A DNA stretch of 6,497 nt from Streptosporangiaceae bacterium. GTDB lineage: Bacteria; Actinomycetota; Actinomycetes; Streptosporangiales; Streptosporangiaceae. Shown piece after piece: positions 1-5,524 of this stretch. Within the stretch, counting starts at the first letter, position 1. The number at the start of each line of letters is the position of its first letter. The DNA is taken from positions 1 to 6,497 of the forward strand of contig JASHOI010000511.1 in NCBI GenBank assembly GCA_030041195.1, read 5' to 3'. The notes under the pieces are model-generated. The model saw nothing but the letters and a program-made list of their open reading frames with translations, was not told where the DNA came from and did no database searches. Made by a program: the position numbers and the translations under genes.

Positions 1-2
1 GC

Positions 3-89
3 GCCCCGGGCGGCGAAGGTGCCATGGCCGAGGCGCTGCGCCGGGCCGGACTGGTCGGCGGCGACCCCGACAACCCCCGCCCGCGGTAG
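3..89 (+). CDS. C-terminal end of an unidentified protein (partial)
   Basis: One frame is open from the left edge to a TAG at 87-89. It gives 28 residues, beginning APGGEGAMAEALRRAGLVGG and ending in a Pro/Arg-rich tail (DPDNPRPR). The amphipathic Ala/Leu/Arg stretch followed by a hydrophilic tail looks like a normal actinobacterial C-terminus. Other frames are also open here, so the call rests on composition and on the stop lying just before a non-coding stretch. It would converge with the kinase gene on the other strand. The family cannot be recognised from so short a piece, and no link to the sugar locus can be claimed. Confidence 0.4.
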   Translation, partial: APGGEGAMAEALRRAGLVGGDPDNPRPR

Positions 90-106
90 AAGAAGTACAA
101 ATCGGC

Positions 107-144
107 GAGTGGTCAGCGGCGGTTGTCCAAGATCACCACCACTC
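107..144. terminator. Possible bidirectional terminator (inverted repeat)
   Basis: GAGTGGT at 107-113 and ACCACTC at 138-144 form a perfect 7-bp inverted repeat with a 24-nt loop. It lies between converging genes. Read leftward, the stem is followed after a few bases by a T-rich run (ATTTGTACTTCTTCT), so it could end the regulator-kinase transcript. Read rightward it is followed by a weaker T-containing run, so it could also end the gene stopping at 89. The large loop and short stem make this tentative. It lies well downstream of the kinase stop codon. Confidence 0.3.
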
Positions 145-247
145 TTCACGGTTTCGGTTGCCCTGGTGCCCCAATTTGACCCGATTCGCGGTCACCGAAC
201 CCGTGAGGAGTTGAATTGATCATGGTGCGGCGAGCCGTCGCGTCACC

Positions 248-288
248 GGGGCGGGGGCGGACCGTTGCGGCACGGGGCGGGGGCGGAC
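248..288. repeat. Tandem G-rich 15-bp direct repeat
   Basis: The 15-mer GGGGCGGGGGCGGAC occurs at 248-262 and again, identically, at 274-288, a period of 26 bp. The flanks are also similar (CAC before, C/T-GT after). The second copy ends 2 bp before the kinase stop codon (291-293). The plus strand therefore carries four runs of at least four G within 36 bases. The region is otherwise non-coding. It is either a local duplication or a structure-forming element. Confidence 0.65.
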
Positions 289-290
289 TG

Positions 291-1304
291 TCACATCCCA
301 AGCCAAGGCCGCACGGTCACGTTGCGGGACAGGGCCAGGGCTGCGGCGAGGTCGGGGGAGCCGGCGGTTCCGCCGATGGCCTGCGTCGAGGCCGCGCCCA
401 CCGCGCAGCCCAGAGCCAGCGCATCCGGCGGATCGCTGCCGCGCAGCAGGCCGGCCAGCAGGCCAGCGTTGAAGCAGTCCCCGGCGCCGGTCGTGTCCAC
501 CGGCGACGCCGGGGGAGCGGTCGCCAGGTACCGCACCGCCCCGGCCGCGTATAGCGCCCCGCGCGCGCCAAGCTTGACCGCCACCGCGCCACCGGCCCTG
601 GTGAGCGACGCCACCGCGTCCGGCAGCGTGTCCGCAGCGGCAAGCCGCAGCGCTTCCGCCTCGTTGGGCAGCAGCAGGTCGGTCTGCGCGAGCACATCGG
701 GGAAGAAGCCCGCACCCCAGGTACCGGCCGGGTCCCAGTTGGTGTCCAGCGACGTGGACGCCCCGGCCGCGTGCGCCGCCGCCAGCAGCGCGGGAAGACC
801 GGGCCCGAGCGTCCGCTGCACCAGGAAGTAGCCGCTGACGTGGACGTGCCGCGCCCGCGAGATCAGGTCGCCGGGTACGTCCGCCGCGGTCAGCGTGGGG
901 ATGGCGCCTTCCGCGGTGAGAATGGCCCGGTCCTCGCCCCGCGACAGCGCGACCGTCATGCCGGTCGGCAGCTTTGCGCGGATGGCGACGCCGCTGGTGT
1001 CGACGCCCGCCCCGGCTAGCTCGGCGAGCATGAAGTTCCCGGCGGGGTCGTCGCCGACCGCGGCGGCCAGCGCGACCCGCAGCCCAAGCCGTGCGGCGGC
1101 GATCGCGGTGATCGACGCTGACCCGCCCACCACCAGGGCCATGCTGTCGACCAGCTTCTCCTCCTGGCCGAAGGCGGGCGTCACGTCGCCGCCCAGCACG
1201 AGGACGTCCGGGTTGCAGTCGCCGATCAGCAGCAGGTCGACGGCGCGCTGGCTCGCCTGCGCCGGGGCCGCGCGTACGGCCGCCGGGCGCGGCTCACTCC
1301 GCAC
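291..1304 (-). CDS. PfkB-family carbohydrate kinase
   Basis: Cytoplasmic sugar kinase of the ribokinase/PfkB fold, transferring the ATP gamma-phosphate to a sugar or sugar-derived hydroxyl. The 337 residues are normal for the family. Visible landmarks: an N-terminal beta strand (VDLLLIGDCNPD, about 22-33); the substrate-side GGSA motif at 60-63; LDTNWDPAGTW near 186-196; LLPNEAEA at 211-218; VKLGARGA at 243-250; and the family signature DTTGAGDCFNAG at 270-281, whose anion hole (GAGD) and presumed catalytic base Asp276 are intact. The GTG start at 1304 is supported by GGAGG at 1314-1318, nine bases upstream. The start lies inside the end of the DeoR gene (11-bp overlap), implying translational coupling and joint control. 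It resembles kinases that sit beside sugar ABC transporters. It is not a clear IolC, fructokinase or tagatose-6-phosphate kinase by eye, so the substrate is left open. Confidence 0.93.
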   Translation of the reverse strand: MRSEPRPAAVRAAPAQASQRAVDLLLIGDCNPDVLVLGGDVTPAFGQEEKLVDSMALVVGGSASITAIAAARLGLRVALAAAVGDDPAGNFMLAELAGAGVDTSGVAIRAKLPTGMTVALSRGEDRAILTAEGAIPTLTAADVPGDLISRARHVHVSGYFLVQRTLGPGLPALLAAAHAAGASTSLDTNWDPAGTWGAGFFPDVLAQTDLLLPNEAEALRLAAADTLPDAVASLTRAGGAVAVKLGARGALYAAGAVRYLATAPPASPVDTTGAGDCFNAGLLAGLLRGSDPPDALALGCAVGAASTQAIGGTAGSPDLAAALALSRNVTVRPWLGM

Positions 1305-2088
1305 CGGACCGGGCCTCCGCGCGCCCGTCCCCCACCAGCGTGACGTGCACTCCGCAGTCGGTCAGCGCGCTGACCGCGTCGGCGTCAGCTGCGGCGTCGG
1401 TGATGAGCTCGCTGACCGCGCCGACCTCGCAGATCCGAGCGAACGCGACCTTGCCGATCTTGGAGCTGTCCGCCACCACGACCACGCGCCTGGCGCACCT
1501 GAGCATGACGCCGTTCGTGTGCGCCTCCACCTCATGGTGTGTGGTGCAGCCGGCCTGCGCGTCGATGCCGTCCACGCCGATGAAGGCCACGTTGAGGTTG
1601 AGGCCGGTCAGGCTGGCCTCCGCGATCGGCCCCGACAGCTCGTAGGACTGGCTGCGTGCCACGCCGCCGGTGGTGATCAGCTTGATGCCGGGCCGGACCG
1701 CCAGTTCGGAGGCGATGTTCAGGGCGTTGGTCACGATCGTGAGCTTCTGCCGGTCGGCGAGCGCCCTGGCGACCTCGGTCGCGGTCGTCCCCCCGGTCAG
1801 CCCGACCGCCATCCCCTCGGTCACCTGCGCCGCCGCCTCGCGGGCGATGCGGCGCTTTTCCTCGGCATAGCGGACGCCCTTGTACCGCAGCGGCAGCTCG
1901 TAGGAGACGGCGTGAGCGGTCGCCCCGCCGTGGGTGCGTGCCAGCAGGCGCTGCTGTTCCAGGATCACCAGGTCCCTGCGGATGGTCGCGGGCGACGCGT
2001 CCAGGTCGCCGGCCAGGTCGGCGACCGCGACCGATCCGCCGTCAGCGAGCCGTTCCAGGATCGCGCTCAGCCGTGCAGCTCTGTGCAT
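1294..2088 (-). CDS. DeoR-family transcriptional regulator
   Basis: Cytoplasmic DNA-binding regulator of sugar catabolism, 264 residues, typical length. The N-terminal winged helix-turn-helix spans about 5-57: VAVADLAGDLDASPATIRRD leads to LEQQRLLARTHGGA, matching the DeoR signature. The C-terminal DeoRC sensor domain follows, with GLTGGTTATEVARAL at 96-110 (phosphosugar-type pocket), TNALNIASEL at 120-129, TTGGVARSQSYELSGP at 139-154, AFIGVDGID at 168-176 and VVVADSSKIGK at 203-213. The ATG at 2088 places the HTH at the usual distance from the N-terminus. No good Shine-Dalgarno precedes it, so a very short leader is possible. It is the first gene of the leftward pair with the kinase and is divergent from the transporter operon. 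The inference is that it represses the transporter genes and probably itself, and is released by a phosphorylated sugar made by the neighbouring kinase. Confidence 0.95.
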   Translation of the reverse strand: MHRAARLSAILERLADGGSVAVADLAGDLDASPATIRRDLVILEQQRLLARTHGGATAHAVSYELPLRYKGVRYAEEKRRIAREAAAQVTEGMAVGLTGGTTATEVARALADRQKLTIVTNALNIASELAVRPGIKLITTGGVARSQSYELSGPIAEASLTGLNLNVAFIGVDGIDAQAGCTTHHEVEAHTNGVMLRCARRVVVVADSSKIGKVAFARICEVGAVSELITDAAADADAVSALTDCGVHVTLVGDGRAEARSGAE

Positions 2089-2104
2089 ATCAAAAGAGCA
2101 TATC
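2085..2104 (-). repeat. GATATGC direct repeat at the DeoR start codon
   Basis: The 7-mer GCATATC occurs at 2085-2091 and 2098-2104 on the plus strand (GATATGC read leftward), a period of 13 bp. The downstream copy contains the ATG of the regulator gene. The other copy contains an out-of-frame ATG that opens a three-codon ORF (Met-Leu-Phe-stop, 2101-2090), ending 1 base before the real start. This could be an autoregulatory operator or a chance AT-rich repeat. No consensus promoter was found just upstream. Confidence 0.3.
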
Positions 2105-2107
2105 GGT

Positions 2108-2128
2108 GCAGGTTGGTTGCTTGCCTGC
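2108..2128. repeat. Inverted repeat GCAGG-N11-CCTGC in the DeoR leader
   Basis: GCAGG at 2108-2112 and CCTGC at 2124-2128 are perfect reverse complements separated by 11 bases. The spacer is made of TTG-like triplets. The element lies about 20 bp upstream of the regulator start codon and could be an operator half-site pair or a weak leader hairpin. A separate 10-bp GC palindrome, GGCCCGGGCC, is at 2143-2152. In such GC-rich sequence short palindromes are expected, so confidence is low. Confidence 0.25.
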
Positions 2129-2168
2129 GATCAGCCCTGGGCGGCCCGGGCCGACCCCAAGTGGTCAA

Positions 2169-2197
2169 TGATGCACGATTGATGCTTGATAGTGCAC
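2169..2197. promoter_or_regulatory. Phased TGATGC repeats, candidate operator
   Basis: TGATGC occurs at 2169-2174 and 2180-2185, exactly 11 bp apart (about one helical turn), followed by a related TGATAGTGC at 2187-2195. The two 11-bp units starting at 2168 and 2179 agree at 8 of 11 positions. TGCAC at 2172-2176 and GTGCA at 2192-2196 also form a 5-bp inverted repeat around them. The stretch is AT-rich against its surroundings and sits just upstream of the proposed -35 box of the transporter operon. Same-face repeats between divergent genes suit binding of the adjacent DeoR-type regulator, but that link is an inference. Confidence 0.4.
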
Positions 2198-2205
2198 ATG
2201 CAGTC

Positions 2206-2235
2206 TTGCCACTATGAGTGAATCCACTCTAGATT
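2206..2235 (+). promoter_or_regulatory. Putative sigma-70-type promoter of the transporter operon
   Basis: TTGCCA at 2206-2211 matches the -35 consensus TTGACA at 5 of 6 bases. TAGATT at 2230-2235 matches the -10 consensus TATAAT at 4 of 6, including the conserved first T, second A and last T. The spacer is 18 bp. Transcription would start near 2242, giving a leader of about 80 nt. An inverted repeat fills the spacer (see the separate entry). A second, weaker option is TTGATA (2186-2191) with CACTAT (2210-2215), also 18 bp apart. Confidence 0.5.
2216..2229. promoter_or_regulatory. Inverted repeat between -35 and -10, candidate operator
   Basis: GAGTG at 2216-2220 and CACTC at 2225-2229 are perfect reverse complements around a 4-base centre. 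They lie wholly inside the 18-bp spacer of the proposed promoter, where a bound repressor would block RNA polymerase. A related TATGAG motif also occurs twice, at 2213-2218 and 2243-2248, 30 bp apart and flanking the -10 box. The regulator that binds is not known; the adjacent DeoR protein is the natural candidate. Confidence 0.4.
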
Positions 2236-2254
2236 GACGGAATATGAGCGTAAA

Positions 2255-2283
2255 CGATCGCGAGGCGGCCGTCTTCGCGATCG
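2255..2283 (+). promoter_or_regulatory. Perfect stem-loop in the 5' leader of the binding-protein gene
   Basis: CGATCGCGA at 2255-2263 is the exact reverse complement of TCGCGATCG at 2275-2283. The stem extends inward by a G-U and a G-C pair to 11 bp, leaving a 7-nt loop. It lies between the proposed transcription start (about 2242) and the ribosome binding site (2314-2318). No U-run follows, so it is not an ordinary intrinsic terminator. It could stabilise the abundant binding-protein mRNA, act in post-transcriptional control, or be a double-stranded operator. Confidence 0.5.
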
Positions 2284-2313
2284 GGTCCCGCCTGGCTGCG
2301 CGCCTCGCCGAAA

Positions 2314-2318
2314 GAGGA
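2314..2318 (+). promoter_or_regulatory. Ribosome binding site that fixes the binding-protein start
   Basis: GAGGA at 2314-2318 (within AAAGAGGAAACCG) lies 5 bases before the ATG at 2324. This site, and the fact that a signal peptide begins right at that ATG, rule out the longer in-frame reading from a TTG at 2234. CCTC at 2303-2306 could pair with the GAGG core, but only 4 bp are involved. Confidence 0.75.
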
Positions 2319-2323
2319 AACCG

Positions 2324-3655
2324 ATGAAGAACCTGGGCACCGTCAGCAGACGGGCGGGAGCGCTCGTCCTCAGCGTTGGCCTGACCGCGCTCGCCGCCGC
2401 CTGCGGCTCGAGCAGCAGCGCCCCCAGCACCACGTCCAGCGCGTCGAGCTCGATCACCGTCGCCGTCGCGTACCCGGCGCCGCCGAAGGCGCTGCTTGAC
2501 GAGTTCACCAAGCAGACCGGCATCAAGGTCACCTGGGTCAACATCGGCTGGGATGACCTGCAGACCAAGATCGCTGCCGCCGCGTCCGCCAACACCTACT
2601 TCGCCGACGCCGCCGACGTTGACTGGTCCAAGGTCGGCGAGTACCAGCGGACCGGCTGGTTCTACCCGCTCAACAAGTACTTCGACGTGGCCAGCCTCAG
2701 GTCGGACATGCCCCAGCTCAACACGTTCATCTCCGACAACGAGCTGATGGGCATGCCGTTCGACTCGTCGTTCCTGGTCACCACCGTGAACACCAAGGAC
2801 TTCGCCAAGGCCGGGATCACCACGATGCCGGCCACGCTGTCCGCGTGGACGGCGGACCTGAAGAAGGTCGGCGCGGCGAACGGCATGGCCAGCCCGCTCG
2901 ACATCCACTTCGCCACCGCCGAGGGCCTGTCGACCTGCTGGTACCAGATCACCTCGGCGTTCGGCGGCCAGGTCCTGACCGCGCAGGACAGCCCGGCGTT
3001 CACGTCACCGAGCTCGCCCGGCTACCAGGCGCTGGCCTGGATGGTCAACGCGTACAAGAGCGGGCTGGTGCCCAAGGCCAACATCAACGAGACCGACTAC
3101 CAGGGGTTCACCACCGAGATGGCGAGGAACCGGGTTGCCGCTGAGATGTGCGACTACTCCGGCAGCGTCGCCTCCATCTACAACGTGCCGTCGACGTCCA
3201 GCGTCGTGAACGACACCGAGTACATCCCGACGCCCGGGGCCACCGGAGTCGGCGGGAACGTCGCCAACCCCGACGGCATCGGCATCCCGAAGACGGCCAA
3301 GAACGTGGCGGGCGCGGTGAAGTTCATCAAGTGGTTCACCAACACCGAGAACCAGGCGACCTGGGCCGGGCTGCAGGGCGCGAAGGACGTGGTGAGCACG
3401 TTCCCGCTGCCGGCCAGGCTGTCCAGCTTCAACCTGATGATCAAGGCCGGGAACATCGCCCAGGCCTCACAGCTCGCGACCATCCTCAAGGCGCACGCCA
3501 AGGCGCCGTTCCCGAACGGGGCACCCCCGTGGTACGTGCAGTTCAGCGCGGCCGTGCAGACCAACATTCACGAGGCGGCCGCCGGGCAGGAGACCGTCCA
3601 GCAGGCGGTCAGCGCGATAGCCGCTCAGGTCAACACCCTCAAGTCCTCGGGCTAA
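2324..3655 (+). CDS. Sugar ABC transporter substrate-binding lipoprotein (family 1)
   Basis: Extracellular high-affinity receptor that delivers a carbohydrate to the membrane permeases, 443 residues, typical of family 1 (MalE-like) solute-binding proteins. The N-terminus is a lipoprotein signal: basic n-region (KNLGTVSRR), hydrophobic core, then LAAAC with the lipid-anchored Cys at residue 27. A Ser/Ala/Thr-rich linker follows (28-44). The mature domain begins with the strand ITVAVAYP and continues with LLDEFTKQTGIKVTWV, the usual opening of the fold. Further on are FPPL-like WFYPLNKYFD, MGMPFDSSFLV for the first hinge crossing, and the C-terminal AVKFIKWFTNTENQATW helix typical of the family. 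It is the first gene of the rightward operon, 64 bp ahead of the first permease. A leader hairpin and promoter repeats precede it. The substrate cannot be assigned; the aromatic-rich pocket only suggests a sugar or polyol. Confidence 0.94.
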   Translation: MKNLGTVSRRAGALVLSVGLTALAAACGSSSSAPSTTSSASSSITVAVAYPAPPKALLDEFTKQTGIKVTWVNIGWDDLQTKIAAAASANTYFADAADVDWSKVGEYQRTGWFYPLNKYFDVASLRSDMPQLNTFISDNELMGMPFDSSFLVTTVNTKDFAKAGITTMPATLSAWTADLKKVGAANGMASPLDIHFATAEGLSTCWYQITSAFGGQVLTAQDSPAFTSPSSPGYQALAWMVNAYKSGLVPKANINETDYQGFTTEMARNRVAAEMCDYSGSVASIYNVPSTSSVVNDTEYIPTPGATGVGGNVANPDGIGIPKTAKNVAGAVKFIKWFTNTENQATWAGLQGAKDVVSTFPLPARLSSFNLMIKAGNIAQASQLATILKAHAKAPFPNGAPPWYVQFSAAVQTNIHEAAAGQETVQQAVSAIAAQVNTLKSSG

Positions 3656-3706
3656 GGTGACGGCACGCCCATCGCCATCGCATCACCCGGCGAGCACGAC
3701 GCAGTA

Positions 3707-3712
3707 GGGAGG
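3707..3712 (+). promoter_or_regulatory. Ribosome binding site deciding the first permease start
   Basis: GGGAGG at 3707-3712 is a strong Shine-Dalgarno sequence. Two in-frame GTG codons follow, at 3714 and 3720. Only the second has a workable spacing (7 bases); the first lies a single base after the motif. The start at 3720 is therefore preferred. Confidence 0.7.
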
Positions 3713-3719
3713 CGTGACA

Positions 3720-4601
3720 GTGAGCGCGGCGCGCCGCGGCAGGATGCTCCCTTACCTCCTGCTCTCGCCACTGGTGGTGTTCATCGGCGCGCTGTCGTTC
3801 GTCCCGACGGCCGACACCACGGTCGAGGCCTTCTTCCGGGTCATGCCGCTCGACCCGCCGGACCGGTTCACCGGCCTCGGCAACTTCCGCGCGCTGTTCG
3901 CCAACTCGACGATCACCACCTCGTGGATCAACACGGCGGCGTACGTGGTCGTCGGCGTGACCGCGTCGGTCGTGCTCGGCACCGCGATCGCGGTCGCGCT
4001 CAAGCAGCGCTTCCGGCTGCGCGGCGTCGTCCTCGCCCTCGTCATCCTGCCGTGGGCGCTGCCCGCGGTCGTCGAAGCCGTCATCTGGAGCTGGATCTAC
4101 AACCCGACGTTCGGCGTCATGAACAGCGCGCTGCATTCCGCGCACGTGATCGGCGGCTACCACGTCTGGCTGGGCCTCAACCGGTGGCTGACGATCGTGC
4201 TGATCGAGATCGTGCAGGTCTGGCAGATAACGCCGCTGTCCGCGATCATCATCATGGCCGCGCTGCAGGCGATCCCGCCCGACCTGTACGAGGCGGCACG
4301 CGTCGACGGGGCCGGCCCGCTGCAGTCGTTCCGGCGCATCTCGCTGCCGCTGATCCGGCCCGCGCTGGCCGTGTGCGCGGTTGAAGCCCTGGTGCTGTCG
4401 CTGAACATCTTCGACCAGGTCTACATACTGAACGGGATCGCGCCGCTCGGCTCTTCGGTGATGCTGCAGACCTACGTCACGACGTTCGAGAACCTCAACT
4501 TCGGCGGCGGCTACGCGCTGTCGCTGCTGGTGACCCTCGCCACCGCCGTGCTGTCGATGGGGGCGCTGGCGCTTCTCTACCGCCGGCCGGAGGCTGCGTG
4601 A
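3720..4601 (+). CDS. Sugar ABC transporter permease, MalF/UgpA type
   Basis: Integral membrane subunit of a carbohydrate importer, 293 residues from the preferred GTG (295 from the GTG at 3714). Hydrophobic segments are visible at about 9-29, 68-96, 101-123, 156-183, 213-238 and 262-287, giving the six helices usual for this class. The cytoplasmic EAA loop, which docks the ATPase, is at about 191-213: EAARVDGAGPLQSFRRISLP carries the conserved EAA, the Gly 7 residues later and the I-LP end. The short N-terminus (SAARRGRMLPYLLLSP) is typical of actinobacterial sugar permeases. It sits 64 bp after the binding-protein gene, and its stop overlaps the start of the second permease (TGATG), so the two are probably translationally coupled and form the heterodimeric channel. 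Confidence 0.95.
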   Translation: MSAARRGRMLPYLLLSPLVVFIGALSFVPTADTTVEAFFRVMPLDPPDRFTGLGNFRALFANSTITTSWINTAAYVVVGVTASVVLGTAIAVALKQRFRLRGVVLALVILPWALPAVVEAVIWSWIYNPTFGVMNSALHSAHVIGGYHVWLGLNRWLTIVLIEIVQVWQITPLSAIIIMAALQAIPPDLYEAARVDGAGPLQSFRRISLPLIRPALAVCAVEALVLSLNIFDQVYILNGIAPLGSSVMLQTYVTTFENLNFGGGYALSLLVTLATAVLSMGALALLYRRPEAA

Positions 4602-5524
4602 TGGCGGCCCGAGCGAGCGAGCGGACGACCCGCGCTGTGACCCGGGTGGCGACGGGGCCGGCCGGCCGGGTCCTGTCGCGCCGGCCGGCCCGCGTGGCCG
4701 GGCACACCGTCGCGATCGTCGTCATCCTGCTGTGGTCGCTGTTCCCGATCTACTGGGCGCTCAACACCAGCCTGAGCACGCTGTCGGGGGCGGACGCCGC
4801 GCCCGCGCACTACTTCCCTTCGCCGCTGGTCAGCGCCAGCTATCGCGCGGTGTTCGGGATCGGCGGCGCCGGTTACGGCATCTCGGGCGAGCTCGGCAGG
4901 TCGCTGCTCAACTCGGCGATCGAGTCCGGCGTGGCGATGATCGTCACCGTGGTCATCGCCGTGCTCGCCGCGTACGCGTTCGCCCGCCTGCAGTTCCGGT
5001 TCAAGCGGACGATCTTCGTGAGCGTGCTGGCCACGCTGCTGCTGCCGGCCTACGCCACCCTGATCCCGCTGTACCGGATCATGGCCAGCCTGGGCCTGGT
5101 GAACACCTATCTCGCGGTGATCCTGGTCTACGTCTCGGGCTTCCTGCCGCTCGCGATCTGGATTCTCTACAACTACTTCAACAGCATCCCGCGCGAGCTG
5201 GAGGAGGCCGCCTTCGTCGACGGCGCCACGCCCATGAAGGCGCTGCTGCGGGTGGTGATCCCGGTGGCCAGGCCCGGCATCGCGGCGGCAGCGATCATCT
5301 CGTTCCTGCTCGGCTGGGCGCAGTTCCTGTTCCCGCTGATCCTCACGACGAACCTGTCGACCCAGCCGGTCACGGTCATCGTCGCGGCGCTGAACCAGCA
5401 GCGCATCGTGCCGTTCACGCTGCTGATGGCGTGCGGCGTGATCGCCGCGGCGGTCCCCGGCGTGCTCGCCCTGGCGCTGAACCGTTACCTGATCCAGGGC
5501 ATCACCGCAGGTTCGGTCAAGTAG
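4601..5524 (+). CDS. Sugar ABC transporter permease, MalG/UgpE type
   Basis: Second membrane subunit of the importer, 307 residues. A GGAGG at 4589-4593 lies 7 bases before the ATG at 4601 and only 4 before an in-frame GTG at 4598, so the ATG is preferred. The ATG shares one base with the preceding stop. A basic N-terminal tail (about 1-34) precedes the first helix (VAIVVILLWSLFPIYW, 37-52). Further hydrophobic segments lie at about 107-128, 137-160, 169-190, 227-249 and 272-295. The EAA loop is at 201-226 (EEAAFVDGATPMKALLRVVI, then P-ARPG). The protein ends ITAGSVK, the short C-terminal tail common to MalG-type subunits. No ATPase gene follows: the next gene is on the other strand and overlaps this stop by 8 bp. 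A strong GC inverted repeat lies inside its first 30 codons. Confidence 0.95.
   Translation: MAARASERTTRAVTRVATGPAGRVLSRRPARVAGHTVAIVVILLWSLFPIYWALNTSLSTLSGADAAPAHYFPSPLVSASYRAVFGIGGAGYGISGELGRSLLNSAIESGVAMIVTVVIAVLAAYAFARLQFRFKRTIFVSVLATLLLPAYATLIPLYRIMASLGLVNTYLAVILVYVSGFLPLAIWILYNYFNSIPRELEEAAFVDGATPMKALLRVVIPVARPGIAAAAIISFLLGWAQFLFPLILTTNLSTQPVTVIVAALNQQRIVPFTLLMACGVIAAAVPGVLALALNRYLIQGITAGSVK
4655..4691. repeat. Intragenic 11-bp GC inverted repeat
   Basis: GGGCCGGCCGG at 4655-4665 is the exact reverse complement of CCGGCCGGCCC at 4681-4691, with a 15-nt loop. It lies in codons 19-31 of the second permease and encodes part of its basic N-terminal tail. Because the sequence is a run of CCGG units, several pairing registers exist. 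It may be only a product of Gly/Arg/Ala/Pro codons, but as RNA it would be a very stable hairpin soon after the start codon. Confidence 0.4.

Noticed and set aside
177..194. TGACC-N8-GGTCA inverted repeat near a TTGACC motif as a promoter and operator
   Set aside because: No -10 sequence at the right distance and no gene reading from it; short palindromes of this kind are expected by chance.
216..554. Small plus-strand ORF preceded by GAGGAG at 205-210
   Set aside because: The ribosome-binding-like motif is attractive, but the frame runs antisense into the kinase, uses a TTG start and encodes a Gly/Arg-rich low-complexity sequence crossing the G-rich repeat.
895..2217. Long plus-strand open frame (440 codons) across the kinase and DeoR genes
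   Set aside because: It is antisense to two clear genes. Its translation is low-complexity and Arg/Ala/Gly-rich with no recognisable domain, as expected from high-GC codon bias.
2234..2262. TTGACG at 2234-2239 as a -35 box
   Set aside because: The hexamer is good, but no acceptable -10 sequence lies 16-18 bp downstream; that position falls in the GC-rich hairpin.
2234..2323. N-terminal extension of the binding protein from a TTG at 2234
   Set aside because: It would place 30 charged residues ahead of a lipoprotein signal peptide, it starts inside the proposed -10 box, and a good ribosome binding site precedes the ATG at 2324.
3656..3719. Hairpin between the binding-protein and permease genes (GGTGA 3656-3660 with TCACC 3683-3687)
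   Set aside because: Only 5 bp of pairing around a 22-nt loop; too weak to claim as an attenuator or mRNA stabiliser.
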